Positions 8,234 to 14,726 of a stretch of 15,710 bases of DNA are shown here, piece by piece (position 1 is the stretch's first letter; each line of letters opens with the position of its first letter). The DNA is from an uncultured Alphaproteobacteria bacterium. Its GTDB lineage: Bacteria > Pseudomonadota > Alphaproteobacteria > Rs-D84. The notes under the pieces are model-generated. The model ran no database searches. It worked only from the letters and a program-made list of their open reading frames with translations, and was not told the origin of the DNA. A program made the translations under genes and the position numbers. The DNA lies in assembly GCA_944390185.1 (NCBI GenBank), contig CALXPA010000016.1, positions 1-15,710 on the forward strand, written 5' to 3'.

Positions 8234-8626
8234 TTGGTTGATTCAAATAAAAATTCAGAATTTACGTTGGCGGTGGCAAATTTGGCCGCTGCAGCCATCG
8301 CCGCAAATCCGCATCTGAAAATGGCCGATGCGGTACGGGCGGCACGGGAAAGCCTGCGCGGTGCGTCCGTCAGTCGTCAACAAATCGCGGCGTCTGTACG
8401 CCCAGATAAAATCCAATGTCTGGAAGATGGAACATGGCATGTCATGTTGCGTCGGTACTTGAAACGACGGTTCAATATGACGCCCCAAGAGTATCGTGAA
8501 AAATGGGGGCTGGGGACGGATTATCCTTTTGTGGCGCCAGAATATTCGGCACGGCGGTCGAAAATCGCAAAAAAATCTGGTCTGGGTACTAGAAAAAAGG
8601 GCAAGAAAAATGTCAGAAAAATTTAG
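8234..8626 (+). CDS. MucR/Ros-family transcriptional regulator lacking most zinc ligands
   Basis: MucR/Ros proteins are small alphaproteobacterial DNA-binding proteins that silence AT-rich promoters and control cell-cycle, surface and virulence genes. The 130-residue product matches the family through CLEDG (62-66), MTPQEYREKWGL (82-93), DYPFVAPEY (96-104) and a basic tail. In Agrobacterium Ros the zinc is held by two Cys and two His. Here only Cys62 remains: the second Cys position is Asp65, the first His position is Tyr75, and the last is Phe80 (or Arg79). Zinc-free family members that keep the fold are known, so it may still bind DNA. The TTG start is supported by AAGGA nine bases upstream and a stop codon before it in the same frame. 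Its 3' end overlaps the next gene by 17 bases, indicating an operon. Confidence 0.85.
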   Translation: MVDSNKNSEFTLAVANLAAAAIAANPHLKMADAVRAARESLRGASVSRQQIAASVRPDKIQCLEDGTWHVMLRRYLKRRFNMTPQEYREKWGLGTDYPFVAPEYSARRSKIAKKSGLGTRKKGKKNVRKI

Positions 8627-10538
8627 GCAAATTGTCGCAACCCCGGAACAGGCGGCGGCAAAGCTGCGCAAAATTATAGAAAGTAAAAAACCGGCGGAAT
8701 ATGTCCGGCGTATGCGCGACGAAAAAAATGCCGTTAATGATGCCCCAGGCAAGGCGGACGATGTGATTGATGCGCTGGAAATTGCCGGGCTGGGGGCGGC
8801 CAAGGGCGCGGCATGGCTGGCGGCAGGTGGGGCGCAGTTTTTATTGACTGTGGCGCGCTGGATGACCATGGATAACCAATTCATACGCCAGATGGAAAAT
8901 AAATTTGCCGTAATGAACATTGGCAAAAATAAAAAAAACAAGCCGAAAAAACTGAGTTCCTGGGCAAAAAAATATCCGAATTTGTCGGCGCATTTATTGT
9001 GGATGATGGGGCTGGTTGCATTGGGAACAGGGGGCTATGTCACGGCAGAATATGGACCCGATGCCGTTCAGTATGTCAAAGAACAGCGTGCATACAAACA
9101 ACAACAGGCCCAGGCCCGCGGAACATACAGGGCATTCTTGGATAAAATGCGGCCGATTACACCGTTTATGATTGCGGACCTGATTGCTAAAGAAGGGGTG
9201 CATGTCAACGACCAGGGAATGCATACGCCGTATTATGATTCACAGGGAATCCCAACCATTGGATTTGGTTCGACTGTTCTGAAAGACGGCAGTCGGGTTA
9301 CGATGAATACGCCACCTATTACCACCGCCGAAGCGTACGAATTGGCGCGCTGGCATCTGGAAGAGGGCGAGACGTATTTCGTACTGTACTGTTATGATAC
9401 GGGTCTGGAAAACATTAATATTGATAATACCCAGCAGGCCTTGGGGATGTCTTCGCTGATATATAATGCGTATGGTGATTTAATAGAACGTCCGTCTGAT
9501 AAAAATTATCAAAACAGATTCGCAACATTGCGGGCGGCGCTGGATGAATATGGGTTCGCCGTGCCAGATACCGTGGTACGCGATGCGTTTAAAAAATATC
9601 CTGTGGATAATTTGACCAGCTTTGGTGATGCATGGATTCGCCAGCAGAATGTCGATGCCATGGCCGATAAATTAGGCGAATTTTTGGCCGGTGGTCGTGG
9701 AATTCAATGGCGGCGCTGGTTAGAGGCAGGATTGCTGACCGGGGATATAACGCCCCAGATGATGTTGGATTGCCCCGTAAACGGAATGTACGAATTCTAT
9801 AAATTTATGAACAAAAAAAAGTCTGCGTTTTTTTCGGGGGCCGTGACAAAACGCCAGGTAAACAGCGATACTTATAAAATATTCAAACAATGGTTGGCGC
9901 ATCCTGTGACGGCGTCTGGGGTCGACATTAGTGGATGGAAAAAAGTCCAAGATTTTCTGCCAGACGATATATTGGCATATTGCAAGCAGGGTGAATGTGA
10001 AATCGGAAATAAAAAGTTCGCCAATTTAATGGCGGAAAAAGAACCTGTGGTAATCAAAACATATGTTTTGGATTATGATACGGAATACCAGAATGCAATC
10101 GAAACGTATCAACAGGCAGACTATGACAGTGCCGCAAAAAAATTCGAAAAAATGGTTGCGCAATACAGCCATAATGCGTTGCTGCGCAATGATTTGGCGG
10201 CGACATATAATAAACTGGGGCGCTATAACGATGCAATCGCCCAGGCCAGGGTGGTGTTGCGCCAAATCGGTGACAAGAGTCAATATGCCGCCGCGCAATA
10301 TAATGCCGGTGTCGCATATGAAAAATTGGGGAATTTGGACAGGGCGTTGATGAACTATAAATTAGCCGTCGCAAATGGAAATTCACGCGTCAGCGCAGAT
10401 GTGCAACGGGTCCAGAAAAAAATAAGTCATGGAAAAACAATTTCTTTTAACGACGCAATAAAATTAATTCAAAAAGACGGCTATGTGCACGATTTAGGCG
10501 TATACAGCGTTTTGAATAATTCTAACAAGGTGGGTTAA
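8610..10538 (+). CDS. Membrane-anchored GH24 lysozyme-like protein with C-terminal TPR repeats
   Basis: The 642-residue protein starts with a soluble stretch. A hydrophobic segment at about 56-83 is followed by one convincing membrane helix at about 127-147. Then comes a phage-type (glycoside hydrolase 24) lysozyme domain at about 185-340. The catalytic set of T4-type lysozymes is recognisable as Glu195 (AKEG), Asp210 (YYDSQG) and Thr216 (PTIGFG). The Asp-Thr spacing is as in T4; about six extra residues lie between Glu and Asp. Residues 490-605 form two or three TPR units (for example YQQADYDSAAKKFEKM and NAGVAYEKLGNLDRALMNYK). It probably cleaves or binds peptidoglycan in the periplasm, tethered to the inner membrane, with TPRs recruiting a partner. 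The ATG at 8610 was preferred to an in-frame upstream codon at 8496, which would bury 130 bases inside mucR. Its last 19 codons include a repeat copy (10481-10509). Confidence 0.75.
   Translation: MSEKFRQIVATPEQAAAKLRKIIESKKPAEYVRRMRDEKNAVNDAPGKADDVIDALEIAGLGAAKGAAWLAAGGAQFLLTVARWMTMDNQFIRQMENKFAVMNIGKNKKNKPKKLSSWAKKYPNLSAHLLWMMGLVALGTGGYVTAEYGPDAVQYVKEQRAYKQQQAQARGTYRAFLDKMRPITPFMIADLIAKEGVHVNDQGMHTPYYDSQGIPTIGFGSTVLKDGSRVTMNTPPITTAEAYELARWHLEEGETYFVLYCYDTGLENINIDNTQQALGMSSLIYNAYGDLIERPSDKNYQNRFATLRAALDEYGFAVPDTVVRDAFKKYPVDNLTSFGDAWIRQQNVDAMADKLGEFLAGGRGIQWRRWLEAGLLTGDITPQMMLDCPVNGMYEFYKFMNKKKSAFFSGAVTKRQVNSDTYKIFKQWLAHPVTASGVDISGWKKVQDFLPDDILAYCKQGECEIGNKKFANLMAEKEPVVIKTYVLDYDTEYQNAIETYQQADYDSAAKKFEKMVAQYSHNALLRNDLAATYNKLGRYNDAIAQARVVLRQIGDKSQYAAAQYNAGVAYEKLGNLDRALMNYKLAVANGNSRVSADVQRVQKKISHGKTISFNDAIKLIQKDGYVHDLGVYSVLNNSNKVG
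10481..10509 (+). repeat. Palindrome-derived repeat, copy A, in frame at the 3' end of the lysozyme/TPR gene
   Basis: This 29-base unit opens with TATGTGCACGATT (10482-10494) and closes with TATACAGCG. It matches copy B at 26 of 29 positions. It is flanked by an A-run on the left and TTTT on the right, like a terminator, but its inverted arms are imperfect. It is translated as YVHDLGVYS, ten codons before the stop. Confidence 0.8.
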
Positions 10539-10541
10539 TAT

Positions 10542-12548
10542 ATGAAAGTCTATGTAAATTATAACGACAATCGCTGGCGTAAATATAAAATAGATTTTAA
10601 TCGCATCGCAAATGCGGCGGCGGTTAATTGTGCCAATAATGCAGAGGTATCAATTGTTTTGACGAATGATGCAGAAATTCATCGTCTGAATCGTGAATAT
10701 CGTAAAATAGATAAACCCACGAATGTGTTATCTTTTGAATTGGGGGATGATGTATTGCTGGGGGATATTTATATATCGCTGGATACGGTTGTGCGTGAAT
10801 CTGGGGATGAAAAAATATCTGTGGCGGACCATGCGGCACATATGGTTGTGCACGGGATGTTGCATCTGCAGGGGTATGATCATATCAATGATTCTGATGC
10901 AAAAAAAATGGAAAATAAAGAGGTGAATATATTGAAAAAATTAAATATAAAAAATCCCTATGTGCACGATTCTGGCGTATGCAGCGATTTGTCATGTTGT
11001 CCAGGGGAACGATTTTTTGCATGGTTTCGACGGTTAAAAAATCTGCGTCTGGGGCGGTGGCGGTATTTGATTATGTTTATTTTGGGTGGTGTTGCGGCAC
11101 TGGGGTTCGCGCCGTTGAACTGGTGGTGGGCGACATTGATTGCAATTGCCGGGGCGTATGCGTTGGCGGTACGAAACGGTGATGGTGGTATATGGCGCAC
11201 GTTTTTATGTGTCGCACCGTTTGGCGCAGCATATGCAATGGCCATGTTTTGGTGGGTGTTGCATTCCATATATGTTGTGCCTGAATTAGCCGCCCAGTTC
11301 GCAGTATGGACGGGGCCTGGAATACTGGGGATTGGCATCGTTGGGGCGATAATATTTTCTGTGCCGTTTGTCGCGGTTGCGCGAATTCGTACTGCGTCTG
11401 GGGCACGACCATTTTTATTTGCAGCGGCATGGACGTTGGTGCTGTGGTTGCGCGAATGGCTGTTCACCGGTTTCCCGTGGAATCCAATTGCGAATATCGC
11501 AATGCCTTGGGCGGATTTAGCAAATTCGATGTCATTGTGGGGGGCGTTGGGACTGACCTTCATAATTATTGGATTTGTCGCCGCATTGGCAGAATTAATT
11601 GGTGCATGGCGAAAAGGGTCACACTGGATTGTGATGGGGATATTTATTGCGCTGGGGGTGATTGGCGCAGTTTGGGGACAGCATAATATTGCGCAATCGC
11701 AATCTGGGGGACATGTCGAACCGGTTATTCGTGTTGTGCAACCGGCACGCAGCGCGGCGCAAAAGGCATCGCATTCCCGCGAAGATGCAATGCGTAATGC
11801 GGTCGCAAATATCAGGACACTGATGGATTTGGCGCAGGCGCCAGGAAACCCGGATTTAATCGTTTTTCCAGAAACGTCATATCCATTCGTTATTGTTGAT
11901 GGTGATACTGTGCCGATGGCGGATGCATTGGACAAAGATATTATATTGGGGGCAACGTCTTATTCCGGGGGCCAGATGTTTAATTCAATGATTGTTGCAT
12001 CCAAGACAGGTGATATCCAGCATGTGTACAGTAAATCACACCTGGTCCCGTTTGGGGAATATCGGCCATTCGGTGATTTAATTCCAACGCCCGGTCAATT
12101 GACGCCCGGTTCGGGGCCGGTGGTGATAAGCATGGACCTGGGTGGGCGTACGTTCAGTTTCGCGCCAGCCATATGTTATGAAATTATCTTTTCGGATTCT
12201 TTGATTCCAGATGGCGCGTTACCAGACGTGATTATAAATATTACGAATGACACGTGGTTTGGGCGGACGCCTGGGACGTACCAGCATCTGGATATGGTGC
12301 GACGGTATGCAATTGAATCAGGATTGCCGATTGTGCGGGCGAATTATTCTGGAATCAGCGCATTTGTAAAGCCAGATGGTTCAATCCTGGCCAGTATACC
12401 AATTGGACAGGCCGGCATCGCCGATGGAACATTGTCAGGGGCGCATATGACCGTGTATCGGAATATTGGTCGCGATGGATGGATGATCATAGTGTTGCTG
12501 TTTTCGATAGTGTGTGTATATGCATTTAATATAAAATCACGTGATTAA
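10542..12548 (+). CDS. ybeY-lnt: YbeY endoribonuclease fused to apolipoprotein N-acyltransferase (Lnt)
   Basis: Residues 1-139 are YbeY, the zinc-dependent endoribonuclease of 16S rRNA maturation and ribosome quality control. The metal motif H104-x3-H108-x5-H114 (HGMLHLQGYDH) is intact, and the usual C-terminal ending (LKKLNIKNPY) is present. Residues from about 168 are Lnt, the inner-membrane enzyme that adds the third acyl chain to lipoproteins. Several membrane helices are followed by a nitrilase-like domain with the catalytic triad Glu444 (FPETS), Lys498 (SKSHLVPFGEY) and Cys545 (ICYE). The two are separate genes in most bacteria. In many alphaproteobacteria a corC/tlyC gene lies between them; none is seen here. 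The linker encodes a repeat copy (YVHDSGVCS) exactly where YbeY normally ends. An AAGGTGGG precedes the ATG, three bases after the upstream stop, so it belongs to the mucR-led operon. Confidence 0.93.
   Translation: MKVYVNYNDNRWRKYKIDFNRIANAAAVNCANNAEVSIVLTNDAEIHRLNREYRKIDKPTNVLSFELGDDVLLGDIYISLDTVVRESGDEKISVADHAAHMVVHGMLHLQGYDHINDSDAKKMENKEVNILKKLNIKNPYVHDSGVCSDLSCCPGERFFAWFRRLKNLRLGRWRYLIMFILGGVAALGFAPLNWWWATLIAIAGAYALAVRNGDGGIWRTFLCVAPFGAAYAMAMFWWVLHSIYVVPELAAQFAVWTGPGILGIGIVGAIIFSVPFVAVARIRTASGARPFLFAAAWTLVLWLREWLFTGFPWNPIANIAMPWADLANSMSLWGALGLTFIIIGFVAALAELIGAWRKGSHWIVMGIFIALGVIGAVWGQHNIAQSQSGGHVEPVIRVVQPARSAAQKASHSREDAMRNAVANIRTLMDLAQAPGNPDLIVFPETSYPFVIVDGDTVPMADALDKDIILGATSYSGGQMFNSMIVASKTGDIQHVYSKSHLVPFGEYRPFGDLIPTPGQLTPGSGPVVISMDLGGRTFSFAPAICYEIIFSDSLIPDGALPDVIINITNDTWFGRTPGTYQHLDMVRRYAIESGLPIVRANYSGISAFVKPDGSILASIPIGQAGIADGTLSGAHMTVYRNIGRDGWMIIVLLFSIVCVYAFNIKSRD
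10958..10986 (+). repeat. Palindrome-derived repeat, copy B, in frame at the YbeY-Lnt junction
   Basis: TATGTGCACGATT at 10959-10971 is identical to copies A and C, and the unit closes with TATGCAGCG. An A-run precedes it and ATTT follows. It is read in the same frame as copy A, giving YVHDSGVCS. It begins at the codon for the last Tyr of the typical YbeY ending PY, so it sits where a stop codon would be expected. Confidence 0.8.
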
Positions 12549-12594
12549 AAAAAACGCTGTATGTGCACGATTTCATGCATATACAGCGCTTTTA
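12547..12594. terminator. Bidirectional intrinsic terminator between lnt and the minus-strand operon
   Basis: Arms CGCTGTATGTGCA (12555-12567) and TGCATATACAGCG (12576-12588) pair over 13 positions with a single G-T wobble around an 8-base loop. Eight A precede it and CTTTT follows. The run of eight U on the minus-strand transcript makes it strongest for the RHH operon, which ends three bases away. It also serves lnt, whose TAA lies in the A-run. Confidence 0.88.
12555..12588 (+). repeat. Palindromic repeat, copy C (intergenic, intact hairpin)
   Basis: This copy shares TATGTGCACGATTT with copy A (12559-12573 region) and TATACAGCG at its right end. It differs in the centre, where CATGCA replaces AGGCG. 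It is the only copy with near-perfect inverted arms, and it coincides with the terminator. It may be the ancestral form of the element. Confidence 0.75.
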
Positions 12595-12789
12595 TATGTT
12601 TGATAAAATCCACACCCTGATTGCAGATGACAGGTTTGTGTTCGGGGTGCGGTTGTCATCAATTTGTTCAATTATTGATGCAACAGAACGTCGCTGGCGC
12701 GTGGCAATTTTGTGCAACGCATCAATGAATTCTGGTTCCAGTGATATACTGGTTTGGTGACCTGATAAAGATACAGACAGTTTTTTCAT
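12592..12789 (-). CDS. Ribbon-helix-helix (RHH_4-type) protein
   Basis: This is a 65-residue protein with the pattern of the alphaproteobacterial RHH_4 family: a short strand (KLSVSLSGHQTSISLEP), then a helix (FIDALHKIATRQ), then SVASIIEQID and the terminal LSSAIRVWILSNI. RHH proteins bind DNA as dimers through the strand and often regulate their own operon, though RHH_4 members are little studied. The ATG at 12789 lies four bases after the upstream gene's stop. An in-frame TTG at 12810 would overlap that gene and adds residues that do not fit the family. It is the last gene of a minus-strand operon and ends beside the hairpin terminator. Confidence 0.8.
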   Translation of the reverse strand: MKKLSVSLSGHQTSISLEPEFIDALHKIATRQRRSVASIIEQIDDNRTPNTNLSSAIRVWILSNI

Positions 12790-12793
12790 CGTA

Positions 12794-13231
12794 TTATAAT
12801 TTCCCAGCAATCAGACAATCACACACGCCACGCCATGCATCATCATATTGACGCATAGGACGCAGGGTGACATTGTCCAACATTTGGCATACGCCAAGTG
12901 CATTAAATGTGAACCAAAATAAATCATTGCGGCCGAATAGTGTTTTGTCACGCATGGCCGGTATGCCAATTAATTCGCGGTTAATTTGTACCAAATCAGG
13001 AACCGGATAATTGGCACCACGCGTCATCGGAACCGGACCAAATATATACCCAGAATCCAGTGCAATGCCACCGCATTGCGAATATAGTTCTAGCATGAAT
13101 TTCGGCAACATCGGAATACGCATTTGCTGTAAATTCGCGTTTGTCATCAGTGTCTGGTTGTCGCCGGATGCCGGGGCGATATGTGCACCGCGCTGTTTAA
13201 TTAATGACAAAAATTCTGTGCATGTTGTCAT
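12794..13231 (-). CDS. SUKH (SMI1/KNR4-like, YrhA-like) protein, possible immunity protein
   Basis: The 145-residue product resembles the SMI1/KNR4 (SUKH) superfamily. A helix precedes IPMLPKFMLELYSQCGG (compare LPxxYxxFLxxxNGG). A strand region with a GRNDLFWFTFNALGV block follows, and then a C-terminal helix (DDAWRGVCDCLIA). In bacteria many SUKH proteins are immunity proteins against polymorphic nuclease toxins; others have cellular roles. The start at 13231 was chosen because GGGGGA lies nine bases upstream and the upstream gene ends 22 bases earlier. The longer open frame back to 13537 is a shadow of that gene. The neighbouring 169-residue protein is a candidate partner. Fold call moderate; role inferred only. 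Confidence 0.6.
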   Translation of the reverse strand: MTTCTEFLSLIKQRGAHIAPASGDNQTLMTNANLQQMRIPMLPKFMLELYSQCGGIALDSGYIFGPVPMTRGANYPVPDLVQINRELIGIPAMRDKTLFGRNDLFWFTFNALGVCQMLDNVTLRPMRQYDDAWRGVCDCLIAGKL

Positions 13232-13253
13232 TCCGTATTGTCCCCCATGGAAT

Positions 13254-13763
13254 TCAGTCCATATCACGGGCCGCCACAATCTGGGCCGCAATCTGGCTGA
13301 GCCTGTCACTGGTTGCGTTTCCGCCATCGCCACCACCAGTGCCGTGTATCGGTACGTAAATTTTGCGCGCCGGATTCGGTAACCATATCTGGTCATTGCC
13401 ATACTGGTCAATGATAAAGCGATCCAGCAAGTGTGAATATGGAAACGTTCTGCACATGAACATGTTATCGATATCCACAGTGCCCCCCAGTACCAGCGGA
13501 ATGCGAAACCGGAACGACAGGTTCGGTGCCAGTGCACGACCCGTAATCAGGGCCATAAATTCATCCTGGGTCAGGTTCATCATCGCCAATTCTTCGACCG
13601 AATCGGTCAGTGACATCATAAATTCACGACACAATTTTTTGTATCTGGAAAACCAGTCAGGACCAATCTGGGCCGGGCGCGGCGTATACCCCAGTATCGG
13701 CATATCATCCATGCCCATACCAGATAATTTTGCCATGGCACCATCGTTGGTCAGTTGAATCAT
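13254..13763 (-). CDS. Unknown 169-residue protein with glycine-rich C-terminal motif
   Basis: I do not recognise this protein. It has no signal peptide or membrane segment. After an N-terminal region rich in Met and Asp come a helical stretch (about 37-75), a strand-rich core with FRIPLVLGGTVDIDNMFMC, the block SHLLDRFIIDQYGNDQIWLPNP, and a conspicuous VPIHGTGGGDGGN near residues 144-156. The stretch LLDRF-ID-x(n)-WLP followed by a His-Gly block faintly recalls AHH-type nuclease domains, but the defining Ala-His-His is missing, so this is not a call. Its ATG overlaps the stop of the upstream membrane-protein gene by four bases (ATGA), indicating translational coupling. The downstream SUKH-like gene makes a toxin-immunity or complex-forming pair worth considering. 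Confidence 0.7.
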   Translation of the reverse strand: MIQLTNDGAMAKLSGMGMDDMPILGYTPRPAQIGPDWFSRYKKLCREFMMSLTDSVEELAMMNLTQDEFMALITGRALAPNLSFRFRIPLVLGGTVDIDNMFMCRTFPYSHLLDRFIIDQYGNDQIWLPNPARKIYVPIHGTGGGDGGNATSDRLSQIAAQIVAARDMD

Positions 13764-14683
13764 ATCTTTCCTATGTGGTTGATGACGGCGTCTATGTACT
13801 GAGAGTACGCGTCAAATGTGTCATCGTCGTCGGGAATCGGCGGGTTCGGCATTTGTTGCATATACTGCTGTACATCAGATATGGAATTGAACATCAGGAT
13901 GTCCTGGAATTCAGATGTGTCCGCGTCCGGGGCATTAATAACAAAGCCATTTACCGTTATATATGTTTCGTCCAGTGTGTCGTTAAATACCTGTTGCAGT
14001 CGATTAATTGCCTGGCGCAGGTCTGTGGTGCGCACATCGACACCGCCAATCCATAATGTTTCATTCGTGCCAATCGCCAACAGGGCAATTGGTATGCCGT
14101 TTATTTTTTGTACAGGCTTGGTCACATAACCGGCGGATTCAAATATTTGGCGCAGTTCGGGCCAATCGTTTGTACCACGGGGGGCAGGGGCCGCTTCGTG
14201 TGATTGGGGCGGCATCTGTTGGGGGCGTTTTGTTGTCGTTGGTATAACCAGACGCGGCGGGCGGGCCGATACATCCGGTGCCGATACCGCGGGCGTTGTG
14301 TCTGATTGTGTGGGCGTATGAATGTTTCCAGCCGGTGGCATGTCCAGTGTCGATGCGTCGCGTGCGGCATTGGTGTTGGCACTGGGGGTCGCAGTGGGTG
14401 GGTTTGTGGCACGCATCTTGATAATCGGTAATCGAATCTTGCGCAGGCGTGGACGGGCAATCAGGTACAGGCCAAAAACAGTTAAAAATGCCACAATCAC
14501 CATAGAAATGTAAAACCCAGGACGCACCGGGGTACGTGATGCCTGCATATACGACAGGTATTGCCAATGCGATGCAGAAAATATATCAAAACCGTACGCG
14601 GTATTAAACCAAAACGACGCACCCAATGTCATCGCCAGCAGCCACAACACGCATAATAAAATGTTGTCAAATCTGATTCTCAT
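13760..14683 (-). CDS. Two-helix membrane protein with Pro/Thr-rich linker and C-terminal globular domain, unknown function
   Basis: The 307-residue protein has membrane helices at about 8-27 and 57-76. A strongly basic segment after the second (RPRLRKIR) predicts that both termini lie in the cytoplasm. Residues about 91-172 form a low-complexity linker rich in Pro, Thr, Ala and Ser. Residues about 173-307 form a mixed alpha/beta domain (QIFESAGYVTKPV, IPIALLAIGTNETLWIGGVDV, then a helix and TYITVNGFVIN) followed by an acidic, aromatic tail. The order strand-strand-helix loosely resembles restriction-endonuclease-like folds, but the catalytic Lys expected after the second strand is absent. 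It is first in an operon with three smaller genes. A -10 box lies nine bases before the ATG and there is no Shine-Dalgarno, so the transcript is probably leaderless. Confidence 0.75.
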   Translation of the reverse strand: MRIRFDNILLCVLWLLAMTLGASFWFNTAYGFDIFSASHWQYLSYMQASRTPVRPGFYISMVIVAFLTVFGLYLIARPRLRKIRLPIIKMRATNPPTATPSANTNAARDASTLDMPPAGNIHTPTQSDTTPAVSAPDVSARPPRLVIPTTTKRPQQMPPQSHEAAPAPRGTNDWPELRQIFESAGYVTKPVQKINGIPIALLAIGTNETLWIGGVDVRTTDLRQAINRLQQVFNDTLDETYITVNGFVINAPDADTSEFQDILMFNSISDVQQYMQQMPNPPIPDDDDTFDAYSQYIDAVINHIGKI

Positions 14684-14692
14684 TTGCTTTTG

Positions 14693-14705
14693 ATTATACC
14701 ATATT
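14693..14705 (-). promoter_or_regulatory. Extended -10 promoter of the minus-strand operon
   Basis: On the minus strand a perfect TATAAT at 14698-14693 is preceded by TGG, the same extended -10 as before the gene at 3886. The predicted start near 14686 leaves a leader of only about three bases before the ATG at 14683. The box sits back to back with the plus-strand promoter at 14704-14716, so the two polymerases would compete. Confidence 0.6.
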
Positions 14706-14716
14706 TGTGATAAAGT
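14704..14716 (+). promoter_or_regulatory. Extended -10 promoter of the gene at 14727
   Basis: TTTGTGATAAAGT gives an extended -10 (TGA before TAAAGT at 14711-14716) and matches the ftsK and mucR promoter 13-mers at 11 or more positions. The start would fall near 14723, four bases before the ATG. The AAAGGG at 14719-14724 would then be mostly outside the mRNA. Confidence 0.45.
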
Positions 14717-14726
14717 AGAAAGGGCA

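Noticed and set aside
8496..8609. N-terminal extension of the lysozyme/TPR gene
   Set aside because: It would overlap mucR by 131 bases; the ATG at 8610 gives a normal short overlap.
10958..11935. Long minus-strand open frame of 325 codons opposite lnt
   Set aside because: It is a shadow of the YbeY-Lnt frame, with a biased composition and no domain; the plus-strand gene has all catalytic motifs.
13180..13195. TATGTGCAC followed by CCGCGCTG, partly like the repeat
   Set aside because: Only nine bases match and the right arm is absent; it is explained by coding sequence of the SUKH-like gene.
13232..13537. N-terminal extension of the SUKH-like gene to 13537
   Set aside because: The extra residues are a frame shadow of the 169-aa gene; a better start with a ribosome binding site exists at 13231.
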